Assembly (NCBI RefSeq): GCF_029215985.1
Contig: NZ_JAEMVC010000003.1
Location: 49,251 to 113,250, forward strand
Reading direction: 5' to 3'
Length of the DNA stretch: 64,000 bases
Origin: Sulfurimonas sp. SAG-AH-194-C21
Lineage (GTDB): Bacteria; Campylobacterota; Campylobacteria; Campylobacterales; Sulfurimonadaceae
Shown: one piece after another, positions 1-9,228 of the stretch
Layout: the number at the start of each line of letters is the position of its first letter
How positions within the stretch are numbered: position 1 is the stretch's first letter
Notes under the pieces: generated by a model
Told to the model about the DNA's origin: nothing
The model's input: the letters and a program-made list of their open reading frames with translations, nothing else
Database searches by the model: none
Translations under genes and position numbers: made by a program

Positions 1-1
1 T

Positions 2-2119
2 AGAGATAAAAAGATAACTGTCATAGCAGCAAACGCAGCGACTATCAAACAAGCTGGTATATATGACACCTCAAATATCACTCAAGTAACAGCAGGGTAT
101 ATTTTAAATATCTTAACACCTGATGAAATGGTGATAAGTCTTAATAAACCTGATAAAAAACGTAGACGAAGAAAAAGTGCAATTTTACTAGATGACTTAA
201 AAAAAGGTGATTATATTGTACATGAGGATTATGGTGTAGGAATCTTTGACTCCATTGAGCAGACAGAAATTCTTGGTGGAATTAAAGATTTTATAGTTAT
301 CAAGTATGTGGGTGATGATAAGATTCTTTTACCTGTTGAAAACCTTGATTTTATTGACCGTTATATTGCAGGTGGTGGTTCTACACCAGTACTCGATCGT
401 CTGGGTAAAGGAAACTTTGGAAAACTAAAAGCAAAGGTACGTAAACGCCTTCTTGAGATAGCAGGTCAGATTGTAAACACAGCTGCCGCACGAGCACTTA
501 TTAAAGCACCAAAGATAAACCTTGTAAAACAAGAGCTTAAAGACTTTGCTGCACTGGCAGGATTTGAGTATACACAAGACCAAACAAATGCAGTCAAAGA
601 CATACTAGGGCAGATGTCTACGGGAAATATCATGGATAGACTCCTTAGTGGTGATGTTGGTTTTGGTAAGACAGAAATAGCTTTAAACACAATCTTTGCA
701 GCCTTTAAGTCTGGTTATCAGTCCGCGTTTATCGTGCCAACAACACTTCTTTCAGCCCAACATTGGCGTTCTTTAGATGAGCGTTTCTCTGAACTCGGCA
801 TTCGTTATGCAAAACTCGATAGATTTGTAAGTACAAAAGATAAAAATGCCATTATAAAAGGTCTTGCCTCTGGTGAGATTGATACAGTTGTCGGAACACA
901 TGCTCTTTTTGGTCTGGAGTTTAAAAAGCTCGGAGTTGTAATCATAGATGAAGAGCATAAGTTTGGAGTCAAACAAAAAGAGCGTATAAAAGAGTTGTAT
1001 CATAATGTACACTTGCTCTCAATGTCAGCGACTCCAATACCTCGTTCACTTAACCAAGCAATGAGCTCAATAAAAACAATGTCACAACTCCTTACCGCTC
1101 CTAGTGAACGCCAAGGTGTAAGAACCTTTGTAAAAGAGTATGAAGAGAAGCTTATTAAAGAAGTGATTTTAAGAGAACTTCGCCGTGGTGGACAGGTTTT
1201 TTATGTGCATAATTCTATTGATCATATGCCTATCAAATTAGGAGAACTCAAAGCTCTTCTTCCAAATCTTAGAATTGTAATGCTTCACTCGAAGATTCCA
1301 GCAGTACAGACTGAAAAAGAGTTACTCAAGTTTGAAGCGGGAGAGTATGACCTTATGATAGCAACTTCTATCATTGAGTCTGGTATCCATATGCCAAAAG
1401 TTAACACTATTTTAGTTGATGGTGCAGATAGATTTGGTATAGCAGACTTACATCAACTACGAGGTCGCGTTGGTCGTGGTAGTGTTGAGGGTTTCGCTTA
1501 CTTTATAGTAAAAAACAAAGAAGTTTTAACTGATGAGGCTAAAAAACGCTTACTTGCATTAGAGTCTAACTCCTTTTTAGGAAGTGGTAGTGTTTTAGCA
1601 CAGCATGACTTAGAAATCCGTGGTGGTGGTAACCTAATAGGTGACGCTCAAAGTGGACATATCAAAAATATCGGATATTCACTTTATCTTAGAATGTTAG
1701 AAGATGCCATAAAAGAACTCTCTAACACACAAGAGGGTGAACGTGCTAAAGTAGATATAAAACTTACTATCAGTGCATATATCTCCGATGAGGTAGTTAC
1801 AGAAGATAGACTGCGTTTAGATATATATAGACGACTCTCTCATTGTGAGAATGCTGTTGAGATATATGAGATAGAAGAGGAAATCATAGATCGTTTTGGT
1901 GAATTAGATATGCCGACCAAACAGTTTTTTGAGTTAATGGTCATAAAACTACTTGCACTTGATAAAAAGATAAAAAGTATCAGTAACTATGGACAAAATG
2001 TAACAATAACTTATCTCAATAATGCGAAAGAGACTATCAAGTCTAAGAGTAGAGATGATGACGATATTATAAAATGTGCACTATTTTATCTTCGTAATAA
2101 TAAACCTAAGCTTTTGTAA
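2..2119 (+). CDS. mfd: Transcription-repair coupling factor Mfd, C-terminal part (5' end outside window)
   Basis: Mfd is the ATP-dependent DNA translocase that removes RNA polymerase stalled at lesions and recruits UvrA. The reading frame is open from base 2, so the ATG at 128 is internal and the UvrB-like N-terminal region lies to the left. Visible in order are a CarD-like RNA polymerase-interacting domain (starting LKKGDYIVHEDYG), a superfamily 2 helicase core with Walker A GDVGFGKTE and DEEH box, motif III SATPIPR, motif VI QLRGRVGRG, and a C-terminal domain with the IRGGGNLIGDAQSGH region and the TRCF fold. The ATPase motifs look intact and the gene ends normally. Confidence is high; only the missing start is unknown. 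Confidence 0.96.
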   Translation, partial: RDKKITVIAANAATIKQAGIYDTSNITQVTAGYILNILTPDEMVISLNKPDKKRRRRKSAILLDDLKKGDYIVHEDYGVGIFDSIEQTEILGGIKDFIVIKYVGDDKILLPVENLDFIDRYIAGGGSTPVLDRLGKGNFGKLKAKVRKRLLEIAGQIVNTAAARALIKAPKINLVKQELKDFAALAGFEYTQDQTNAVKDILGQMSTGNIMDRLLSGDVGFGKTEIALNTIFAAFKSGYQSAFIVPTTLLSAQHWRSLDERFSELGIRYAKLDRFVSTKDKNAIIKGLASGEIDTVVGTHALFGLEFKKLGVVIIDEEHKFGVKQKERIKELYHNVHLLSMSATPIPRSLNQAMSSIKTMSQLLTAPSERQGVRTFVKEYEEKLIKEVILRELRRGGQVFYVHNSIDHMPIKLGELKALLPNLRIVMLHSKIPAVQTEKELLKFEAGEYDLMIATSIIESGIHMPKVNTILVDGADRFGIADLHQLRGRVGRGSVEGFAYFIVKNKEVLTDEAKKRLLALESNSFLGSGSVLAQHDLEIRGGGNLIGDAQSGHIKNIGYSLYLRMLEDAIKELSNTQEGERAKVDIKLTISAYISDEVVTEDRLRLDIYRRLSHCENAVEIYEIEEEIIDRFGELDMPTKQFFELMVIKLLALDKKIKSISNYGQNVTITYLNNAKETIKSKSRDDDDIIKCALFYLRNNKPKLL

Positions 2120-2144
2120 AAAATAAAAGTGATATACTTAATTT

Positions 2145-2849
2145 ATGATAAAAATTATTTTAATAAATCTTCTACTAACTAGTGTTCTTTTTGGACAAAC
2201 TTATAGTTTATCTGGTCCTTCAAAGGGCACAACACAAAAGATAGCAAAAAGAATTTTGACAAAAGCTTATAATAAAGCAGGTTTTTCAGTTGAATTTGTA
2301 AATAATTCTCTTTCAGTATCTTTGGTTGAAACTAATAAAGGGCTTTATGATGGAGAAACTTTAAGAGTAAAGGGAATTGATAAAAAATACTCGAATCTTA
2401 TCATGGTTCCTGTTCCAATATTTTCTATTGATGCAGCTGTCTTTAGTAAGGACAAAAACTTGAAAATTCAATCATTCAATGACTTGAAGGGAAAGAAATT
2501 TGGAATTGTAAAAGGTGTGAAGTTTATTGAAAAAGCCACACAAAATTATAAAAAAATATATAAGACAAATATGCAAGATGCTATAGAGAGTTTAGCGAGT
2601 GGTGAAATAGATATTTTAGTATTTCCAAATTTTGCCGCTACAGCGATAGTGTATAATAAAAAATACAAAGATATATATAGGGTTACAAAAAGTTTAAAGA
2701 GTCTAAAGTTATATCATTATGTACATAAGAAAAATGTAGACTTAGTTCCTATTTTAACTTCAGTACTTCAAGAGATGAAAGATAAAAAAGAATTTTTATA
2801 TATAAAAAATTCAGTATTACAATCTATAGTTAATCATAAGAACAAATAG
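2145..2849 (+). CDS. Periplasmic solute-binding protein (SBP_bac_3-like)
   Basis: The 234-residue protein begins with a signal peptide (hydrophobic residues 2-16, likely cleaved near residue 17). The rest resembles family 3 extracellular solute-binding domains, with a late segment FNDLKGKKFGIVKG followed by ASGEIDILVFPN, typical of the second lobe. It lies 25 bases after mfd. No ABC permease or ATPase and no sensor domain is adjacent, so it may be an orphan binding protein feeding a sensor elsewhere. The ligand cannot be predicted. The family call is fairly sure, the role is not. Confidence 0.75.
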   Translation: MIKIILINLLLTSVLFGQTYSLSGPSKGTTQKIAKRILTKAYNKAGFSVEFVNNSLSVSLVETNKGLYDGETLRVKGIDKKYSNLIMVPVPIFSIDAAVFSKDKNLKIQSFNDLKGKKFGIVKGVKFIEKATQNYKKIYKTNMQDAIESLASGEIDILVFPNFAATAIVYNKKYKDIYRVTKSLKSLKLYHYVHKKNVDLVPILTSVLQEMKDKKEFLYIKNSVLQSIVNHKNK

Positions 2850-2861
2850 TAGGAATAGTAT

Positions 2862-2889
2862 ATCCTGTGATAGAGTAGATTACCAGGAT
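2862..2889 (+). terminator. Possible weak hairpin terminator
   Basis: A 6-base inverted repeat (ATCCTG at 2862-2867, CAGGAT at 2884-2889) with a 16-base loop is followed by a T-rich stretch. It sits just after the binding-protein stop. The stem is short and the loop long, so the call is weak. Confidence 0.25.
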
Positions 2890-2982
2890 TTTATTTTCAA
2901 AATATCTACTAAAACTGTTTGAATATGAAGCCTAAGACTTGGTATTATTAATTCTAAAGTCTTATAAATTATGAAGGAAAAG

Positions 2983-4107
2983 ATGAAAAACTTAGAAAAA
3001 TATGAAATCAATGAAGATATTTTTGGTTTTAGCATAGAGATTCCTTTAAAGGATGTCCACTCGATACGGATAGAAAAAAGTGATATTTTTAACCTTCGTT
3101 TAGGCTTACTCTTTGAAATGACACAGAGCATGAGTAACTCATCAGACGATAACGAAGTTTTTGATATTGCAATGGACTATGCTTGTCGAGTACTTCAAAC
3201 GGATAGGGCAAGTATAGCAATAGCCGATGAGAGTGATAGCTATTTTGAGCTCTTTGTAGTCCATGGAGTAAAAGCTAATCAGCCTAAAAAGATTCTATTA
3301 CCAATTTCTGGAACAGCTATAGGTAATACTTATAAAAAAGAAGTTTTAAGTTATAGACCTGATATTTCTAATGCTGCATGTCCAGCTTTAGAAGGATTAT
3401 TTAAGAGTGGAATGAATTCAACTATGGTATCTTCAATTGTGAGTAATGGGATACATTACGGAACTTTTAATACTGCGAACAGTGCTAAAGATGGCTACAC
3501 AACAGATGATATGTTACTCTTTTCTCATGTAACAGTAATCTTAGCGACACATCTACATCGTATAAAATTGAAAAATAAAATTCAAGAACAAAATCTTTTA
3601 TTAGAGATAAAAAATGAAGAGTTGAGAAATCTAGCTACTATTGATTCCTTAACAGGTTTATACAATAGACGCTATATAATCAGCGAGATAGACAAAGAGA
3701 TACAAAAAGTTGAGAGAGGTACTGCTCTATTTTCTTTATTAATGTTAGATATTGACAACTTTAAAAGTGTTAATGATTGTTTTGGACATAATTATGGGGA
3801 TATAGTTTTAAAAAAGGTATCTTCTAAAATAGAAGAATTTTTGAGAAAAAGTGATGTAGTTTCTCGTTGGGGAGGAGAAGAGTTTTTGGTTCTATGCTCT
3901 ACTACAACAAAAGAAGAAGCATTTGTTATCGCTGAAAAAGTTAGATGTGGTATTGAGCAAGTTGAGTTTAAAAAATCGAATAAAGTGACTGTAAGTATAG
4001 GTATAGCAGAGTTTAATGCAAATCTAAGTATAGATGCTTTGATAGAAAAAGCGGATAAGTGTCTTTATGAAGCAAAAACTTCTGGTAAGAATAAATCAGT
4101 TATGTAA
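2983..4107 (+). CDS. GAF-GGDEF diguanylate cyclase
   Basis: Likely makes cyclic di-GMP from two GTP in response to a small ligand or redox cue sensed by a cytoplasmic GAF domain. Counting from the upstream ATG at 2971, the GAF domain covers about residues 45-198, a short helix follows, and the GGDEF domain covers about 222-378 with the active motif GGEEF at 301-305. An inhibitory I-site (RKSD, 292-295) sits exactly five residues before it, so product feedback is likely. No membrane segment is visible. The start at 2983 is preferred because AAGGA lies four bases upstream; 2971 has no Shine-Dalgarno sequence. It stands alone between unrelated genes. Confident call; the signal is unknown. Confidence 0.88.
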   Translation: MKNLEKYEINEDIFGFSIEIPLKDVHSIRIEKSDIFNLRLGLLFEMTQSMSNSSDDNEVFDIAMDYACRVLQTDRASIAIADESDSYFELFVVHGVKANQPKKILLPISGTAIGNTYKKEVLSYRPDISNAACPALEGLFKSGMNSTMVSSIVSNGIHYGTFNTANSAKDGYTTDDMLLFSHVTVILATHLHRIKLKNKIQEQNLLLEIKNEELRNLATIDSLTGLYNRRYIISEIDKEIQKVERGTALFSLLMLDIDNFKSVNDCFGHNYGDIVLKKVSSKIEEFLRKSDVVSRWGGEEFLVLCSTTTKEEAFVIAEKVRCGIEQVEFKKSNKVTVSIGIAEFNANLSIDALIEKADKCLYEAKTSGKNKSVM

Positions 4108-4157
4108 AGAAAAGTAAAAAAAGATATAATTTTAAAAAATAATACAGAAGATAGATA

Positions 4158-4967
4158 ATGAAAATAGCATTTATAGGAGATATCGTCGGTCGTCCCGGTC
4201 GAGATATGCTTCAAAAATATTTACCAAAACTGCGTGAAGATGAAGACTTAGATTTTGTCATAGTAAATTATGAAAATGCTTCACATGGTTTTGGTTTAGG
4301 CATGAAAAACTGTAATGAACTTTTCTCTTATGGTATTGATGTGATGAGTGGAGGAAACCACTCTTGGGATAAAAAAGATATTATTCCTCTCTTTGAGACA
4401 CATGAACTCCTCCGTCCTCATAACTATCCTGAGGAAGTGAGTGGAACTGGTTGTAAAACTTATGAAGTTCAAGGTGAAAAGTTGGCTGTTTTGAATCTTA
4501 TGGGGCACTATGGTATGCCGTATGCAGACAATGCTTTTCGTTGTGCACTTAAGGAAGTAGAGCGCTTAGAAGAAGAGGGTGTTAAAAATATATTTATAGA
4601 TTTTCATGCAGAAGCTACAAGTGAAAAACGTGGAATGATGATGCTACTTCAAGGCCGAGTGAGTGGTATTATCGGCACACATACACATGTTAGCACTGAT
4701 GATTTTCAAATCTCAAAAGGCACTGTATATCTTACAGATATAGGTCTTACAGGATGTAGAGATAATGTTATAGGCATGGATAAAAAAGTACCTCTAAAGC
4801 AATTTTTAACAGGGATGAAAGGGCATTTTGATATTCCAAAAAAGTGTAAAAGTATTTTACAAATCGCTATTATGGAACTTAATGATGGAGTATGTACTTC
4901 GGCTTATAAGATAAAACAATTTTGTGATGGTAGAGTGTTTAAAAGTGAGGCTTGGTTAGAGAGTTAA
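4158..4967 (+). CDS. YmdB-family metallophosphoesterase
   Basis: The 269-residue protein matches the YmdB/TIGR00282 family of dinuclear metal phosphodiesterases, whose Bacillus member cleaves 2',3'-cAMP and affects biofilm and RNA turnover. The N-terminal FIGDIVGRPG, then NYENASHG, GGNHSWD, DFHAEATSEK and GTHTHV supply the expected Asp, Glu, Asn and His metal ligands. Length is normal for the family. Its stop overlaps the stop of the convergent gene at 4964-5428. The chemical family is clear; the physiological substrate here is inferred only from relatives. Confidence 0.9.
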   Translation: MKIAFIGDIVGRPGRDMLQKYLPKLREDEDLDFVIVNYENASHGFGLGMKNCNELFSYGIDVMSGGNHSWDKKDIIPLFETHELLRPHNYPEEVSGTGCKTYEVQGEKLAVLNLMGHYGMPYADNAFRCALKEVERLEEEGVKNIFIDFHAEATSEKRGMMMLLQGRVSGIIGTHTHVSTDDFQISKGTVYLTDIGLTGCRDNVIGMDKKVPLKQFLTGMKGHFDIPKKCKSILQIAIMELNDGVCTSAYKIKQFCDGRVFKSEAWLES

Positions 4968-5428
4968 GCTGCGGTAACTCTGTAGTAGTTATCATTCGCT
5001 GTATAAATATCGACCATTTTAACTTTCATAAAAGATTCTTGACTCTCTTGTGCTTTTGTCGGAAGATTTTTATCTAGTTTTGGTGTTTGGCTGAGAGTAG
5101 TTTTTGGTTTTATAAGAAAAGAGAACATTTTAGAATTTTCTTCATACGAAACTTTTGAACTACTCATAGCACTTAGTTTTGAGAACTTCTGCGAGATGAC
5201 AGTTTGTTTATTTGTCTGTTCATCTAAAAGCTGTCGATTGCTAAGTGCTTTATAGTTTGAGATATAGTTAAGAGGAATTTTTGAGTTCAGTAACACATTT
5301 TTTTGTGTAGTTTGTAAAAGCTTTGAAGCAAAAGATTCTGTTTTTTTGAGGGGTACAGCAACTTTGTCATTTTGTAGTTTTTTTGTAACAGAAGTGTCAA
5401 TATATGTACTGTACGATGAAACAAACAT
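4964..5428 (-). CDS. Uncharacterised 154-residue protein
   Basis: I do not recognise this protein. It is rich in Ser, Thr, Lys and Gln and looks largely unstructured, with a low-complexity middle and a more ordered end (MVDIYTANDNYYRVTAA). It has no signal peptide, membrane segment or cysteine pattern. It converges on the YmdB-type gene, with stop codons overlapping by four bases. An AT-rich region upstream (5429-5470) includes TATAAT-like boxes, and AAGGA precedes the ATG. The compact convergent placement and ribosome site support a real gene. The composition recalls secreted or flagellum-associated small proteins, but nothing proves this. Confidence 0.6.
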   Translation of the reverse strand: MFVSSYSTYIDTSVTKKLQNDKVAVPLKKTESFASKLLQTTQKNVLLNSKIPLNYISNYKALSNRQLLDEQTNKQTVISQKFSKLSAMSSSKVSYEENSKMFSFLIKPKTTLSQTPKLDKNLPTKAQESQESFMKVKMVDIYTANDNYYRVTAA

Positions 5429-5524
5429 GCTTTTATCCTTTATAATATACTAAATTATAAAGCAATTATGCTTAAACTGTTCTTCTATTTTTGATACAAT
5501 GAGAAGATATAACAAAGGTAGTAG

Positions 5525-5941
5525 ATGAAAAAACTAAAAAATGATATTTTTTTAAGAATAATTTTGATGTTTATAGGAGTCTTTATCGTTCTGTTCATCA
5601 TCTCTTATGCACTCTCAAAACATTTTATTCTCTCTTTGCCTTTAGAAGATCCACAGGTCGCCAAGCTGACTTTAGAAGGGTTTAATCTTGTATGGCTCAA
5701 AATATCACTTGTATTCTTTAGTCTCATGATAGGTGCTTATTTTATTTTAAAGCATTTGAAAAAAAGGATTTATGAAGATCTAGATGCTTTGTCTGAGTAC
5801 ATGTATGAAGTTTCAGAAAATAAGAACTATGAAAAGACCTTGAAAATACAACACTATTTAGAATTTCTTCAAATTGCGGTGGGTTTAAAAAACCTCACGA
5901 AGCGGCTCGTACAAAAAGATAAAAAAAGCACTAAAAAATAG
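5525..5941 (+). CDS. Small two-helix membrane protein
   Basis: The 138-residue protein has two strongly hydrophobic segments (about residues 10-30 and 56-77) with a 25-residue external loop, then a charged, helical C-terminal half. That layout looks like the membrane and HAMP-like linker part of a sensor kinase without any output domain. No catalytic motif is present. It has its own promoter-like sequence (GATACAAT near 5496-5503). Function unknown; it could be an accessory sensor or a remnant of a larger sensor. Confidence 0.6.
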   Translation: MKKLKNDIFLRIILMFIGVFIVLFIISYALSKHFILSLPLEDPQVAKLTLEGFNLVWLKISLVFFSLMIGAYFILKHLKKRIYEDLDALSEYMYEVSENKNYEKTLKIQHYLEFLQIAVGLKNLTKRLVQKDKKSTKK

Positions 5942-6014
5942 CAATATGCAATACTTTTTAAAAAACTAATCTTTTTTTGTTATATTTTTAAAAATATAAT
6001 AAAAAGAGTAATTT

Positions 6015-6227
6015 ATGAGAGATTTCAGAGCTATTATTACAAAGTTAAAAGTATATTTATCTAATGATATAAAAAGAAAAGTCTTAGATAAAGATGTCTC
6101 AAATGTCCTCAAGATAAATCAGGCTAGATTTGCCACCATGAAAAAAAGAAATGTCACACCCTATGAAGATATATTACTGTTTTGTGAGAGTGAAAAGCTA
6201 GCCTGTAATGAAATCTTTTTTGATTAA
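6015..6227 (+). CDS. Stand-alone CI-type helix-turn-helix protein
   Basis: The 70 residues match the N-terminal DNA-binding domain of phage CI-like repressors common in Campylobacterota: KVLDKDVSNVLKINQARFATMKKRN is the probable helix-turn-helix, and a bipartite FCESEKLACNEIFF tail ends the domain (given here as segments of one region, residues 22-70). Full-length relatives carry a C-terminal S24 peptidase-like dimerisation domain that is absent here. The stop overlaps the dnaX stop by four bases. It is either a domain-sized regulator or a shortened repressor. Target genes are unknown. Confidence 0.65.
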   Translation: MRDFRAIITKLKVYLSNDIKRKVLDKDVSNVLKINQARFATMKKRNVTPYEDILLFCESEKLACNEIFFD

Positions 6228-7963
6228 ATCTTTGACTGTACGGTAACTTTTTTTGCTTCAAACATCTCTATCGCACGAGCAACCATAGGCTCTTGAGTAA
6301 TGTCTACTCCATTTGTCTCATCTAGTGGGGCAGGGTCATCACAATTTGCTACACAAGAGGTGTTTCCACCTACTTCTACATCTTCTATCATCGACGTGCT
6401 TTGTGGACCCTTAACAGCAGCTATAGCCTCGTGTTGAGGATTGGATGGAGTCTCTGCTTGTTCAATAACTTTACTACAAGCGATACCCTTTATCTGAGTC
6501 TCAAAACTAAAGATTTCACGTACAAGTTGTTTGATGACACCATATCCATGTTTAAGTGCTTTTTTACACTCTTCGTTGGCACAACTCTCCCATGTGAGAA
6601 TGTTGTTCTCATAGGAGATAAAACTAATGTTTTTTGTAAAACATTCACCTAGTTCTGTATTTCTATCGCTTATTTTTGCAACAAGGGTATTAAATGTTTC
6701 TTGGTGAGGATTTATAGTTACAACTTCTTCTGGTATCACTTGAACATGCTCTTCACGTGGAGCTTCAATCGGTACTTCAGTTGTTACTTCTATTGGAAGA
6801 GTACTCTCTTCCTCAGCTACAATTGGAGACATCTCAGGTGTAGCTGACTGTATCTTGATACTCGGTGTTGGACTTGTAGTTATCTGTGGACGTTCTACAT
6901 CTTTTTGAAATGACTCTATCATCTGGTCAATTTCACGAATACGGAGTGCTTCTACCATTTTAAAGAAGATAAGTGAGAGTACAAAACTTCCATCTGCATT
7001 TACACTAAAAAGATACTTAGAATCACTTAAAATCCTAAAAAACCTATCAAGAACTAGTGTTGAGAAAAGTGAGCCAGGATTGTACATTTTCTCTTTTAAG
7101 TAAGCGATGAGTTCATCAACTACCATTTCAGATTCATAATCTTCAAGTATTTTTGTTTTCTCAACTAAAGCACCGTAGTCTTTAGCAAAAACTGAGTCAA
7201 ATAACTCATCTATAAACTTAGGATCAACAAGCCCTAACATATCTGTAACTGTTCTTACATCAACATGATTTTTAGAGTAGATGATGGCTTGATCGAGTAA
7301 TGTTAGCGTGTCTCTTAAACTACCACTACCACTTCGAGCTAAAATTTCTAAAGCATCAGTCTCATACTCTATCTCTTCTAGTTGTAAGATATGTGCGAGA
7401 TGGTCTACTATTTTGTTAGTAGCGATACTTTTAAATCTAAAGTGTTGTGTACGACTTAAAATTGTAGCTGGAAGTTTAAGCGGGTCTGTTGTCGCTAGAA
7501 TAAACTTGACATATTCTGGTGGTTCTTCAAGTGTTTTTAAAAGTGCATTAAACGCTTCTTTTGTGAGCATATGTACTTCATCTATGATAAATATTTTGAA
7601 TCGTGCAAGAGCTGGTTTGTACTTTGTCTGCTCAACAAGGTCACGAATGTCATCTATCTTACGGCTTGATGCACCATCCATTTCAATGATGTCCATGTGA
7701 CGACCTTCTACAGCCATAACACAGTTTGAACACTTCCCACAAGGATGATGACTCATACCCTCTTCACAGATAAGTGCTTTTGCAAAGATTCGAGCAGTAG
7801 AAGTTTTACCGCTTCCTCGAAGTCCTGAAAAAAGGTAAGCATGAGAGAGTCTATTTGAGTCAAGCGCGAGTGAAAGAGTCTGAGTAATAGTCTCTTGACC
7901 TATTAACTCATCAAAGTTTGAGGGACGATATTTTCTTGCTAATACTTCAGATGCTGCTTTCAA
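6224..7963 (-). CDS. dnaX: DNA polymerase III subunit gamma/tau
   Basis: DnaX is the clamp-loader ATPase of the replicase. The 579-residue protein has Walker A GLRGSGKTS near residue 50, a four-cysteine zinc module (C-x8-C-x2-C-x2-C, about 69-83), Walker B DEVHM, sensor motif SRTQHF and the domain III region, followed by a long acidic, Pro/Thr/Glu-rich linker (about 360-430) and a small C-terminal region. The tail is shorter than in E. coli tau. No obvious frameshift signal was found. It is a single gene with a clear ATG start. Confidence 0.95.
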   Translation of the reverse strand: MKAASEVLARKYRPSNFDELIGQETITQTLSLALDSNRLSHAYLFSGLRGSGKTSTARIFAKALICEEGMSHHPCGKCSNCVMAVEGRHMDIIEMDGASSRKIDDIRDLVEQTKYKPALARFKIFIIDEVHMLTKEAFNALLKTLEEPPEYVKFILATTDPLKLPATILSRTQHFRFKSIATNKIVDHLAHILQLEEIEYETDALEILARSGSGSLRDTLTLLDQAIIYSKNHVDVRTVTDMLGLVDPKFIDELFDSVFAKDYGALVEKTKILEDYESEMVVDELIAYLKEKMYNPGSLFSTLVLDRFFRILSDSKYLFSVNADGSFVLSLIFFKMVEALRIREIDQMIESFQKDVERPQITTSPTPSIKIQSATPEMSPIVAEEESTLPIEVTTEVPIEAPREEHVQVIPEEVVTINPHQETFNTLVAKISDRNTELGECFTKNISFISYENNILTWESCANEECKKALKHGYGVIKQLVREIFSFETQIKGIACSKVIEQAETPSNPQHEAIAAVKGPQSTSMIEDVEVGGNTSCVANCDDPAPLDETNGVDITQEPMVARAIEMFEAKKVTVQSKI

Positions 7964-8025
7964 AAATGACTCCGTATTTAGTTGAAATCATTTTAGCATT
8001 TAATGCGTTAAAAGATTATTTAATA

Positions 8026-9228
8026 CTAAATATTTTTGACTGTGTTTTTAAATAAATCACCACGCTGGGCATATGAACTAAATTCATCAAGACTAGATGC
8101 AGCAGGAGAGAGTAGGGCAACTTCATCTTTTTGTAAGTTTAGACTGATTTTTTGTATAGCTGAGACAAGGTTTTTACACTTTACAAACGAAAGTGTATAG
8201 TCTTGTGCTAGTGTAGAGAGTTTGTCTTTATTTGAGCCAATGTTATAAAGTTTTACTTTTTTGTCTTTTAAAAACTCAAAGAGTTCTTTTAAATCTACAC
8301 CCTTATCATCACCACCGAGTATTAGGTGGATAAAAGAGTCCTCGTAGCGTTTAAGTGCGGCTATACTTGCATCTATATTTGTAGCTTTTGTGTCATTTAC
8401 CCAGAGGCGATTTTTTGTATCACGAACTTCTTCTTGTCTATGTGGATCTAAAATAAAAGAGTTCATCTTTTTATAATTTACTCTATCAAAAAGCATTTTA
8501 TCAACAGCCATAGCAAGTAATGCATCGGCAAGAAATGCACCTTTGAAGTTTACACGACTTGCATCTATATTAAAGATTTTTGCTAAGTCTTTTTCATCTT
8601 TGTAAGTTATCAGTTCTGCTCTAGTCTCAACATCTTTAAAAACTTCAGGAACTATCGCTTTGTCAGTACTTTTCATCATACCTAAAGGCTTTAATTTATC
8701 CGAAAAGTATGCTTCTTCGCTTCCATGCCAACTGATATGGTCAGGGCTTATTGGAAGTAGGGCATATATATTTGGAGCGGCTTCATTTGTATAGTGCATA
8801 GTAAAAGAGCTAGTCTCAAGTATCCAAATAGGAGATTTTTGGTCCAAGTCGGCTAAAGGAACTCCGATATTTCCACCTGCTACACTTCCTTTGTCCTCTA
8901 ATAAATGTTGCATCATCTGAGTAGTAGTAGTTTTACCATTTGTACCACTTATCCAGATTTTGAGGTTATTTATATCGTTAAAAAAGTCATATTCACTTAT
9001 GAGGTTTTTTGCTTTTTTGATTAAAGGATTTGATGGTGGGATTCCAGGACTTGTTATTTCTAAGTCTGAAAAATCAGGGTCAAATTCAGAAGAAGGTCGT
9101 ACAAAAGAACCATTTATACCAGCATAAGGCTCAGTGCATTTATCATCATAAAAGACTGCATTTTTTATGTGTTTCGTGAGTGGTTTTGTAGTAGTACCAT
9201 AACCAAAAATGGAGATTCTTTTAAACAT
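8026..9228 (-). CDS. murD: UDP-N-acetylmuramoyl-L-alanine--D-glutamate ligase
   Basis: MurD adds D-glutamate to UDP-MurNAc-L-Ala in peptidoglycan synthesis. The 400-residue protein carries the Mur ligase P-loop SGTNGKTTT (about 92-100), the DPHRQE region and the VNDTKATNIDAS segment of the C-terminal domains. It is shorter than the E. coli enzyme (438) because the N-terminal domain is reduced, as is usual in this phylum. Its start overlaps the end of murI by eight bases, so translation is probably coupled: murI makes the D-glutamate that MurD uses. Confidence 0.94.
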   Translation of the reverse strand: MFKRISIFGYGTTTKPLTKHIKNAVFYDDKCTEPYAGINGSFVRPSSEFDPDFSDLEITSPGIPPSNPLIKKAKNLISEYDFFNDINNLKIWISGTNGKTTTTQMMQHLLEDKGSVAGGNIGVPLADLDQKSPIWILETSSFTMHYTNEAAPNIYALLPISPDHISWHGSEEAYFSDKLKPLGMMKSTDKAIVPEVFKDVETRAELITYKDEKDLAKIFNIDASRVNFKGAFLADALLAMAVDKMLFDRVNYKKMNSFILDPHRQEEVRDTKNRLWVNDTKATNIDASIAALKRYEDSFIHLILGGDDKGVDLKELFEFLKDKKVKLYNIGSNKDKLSTLAQDYTLSFVKCKNLVSAIQKISLNLQKDEVALLSPAASSLDEFSSYAQRGDLFKNTVKNI

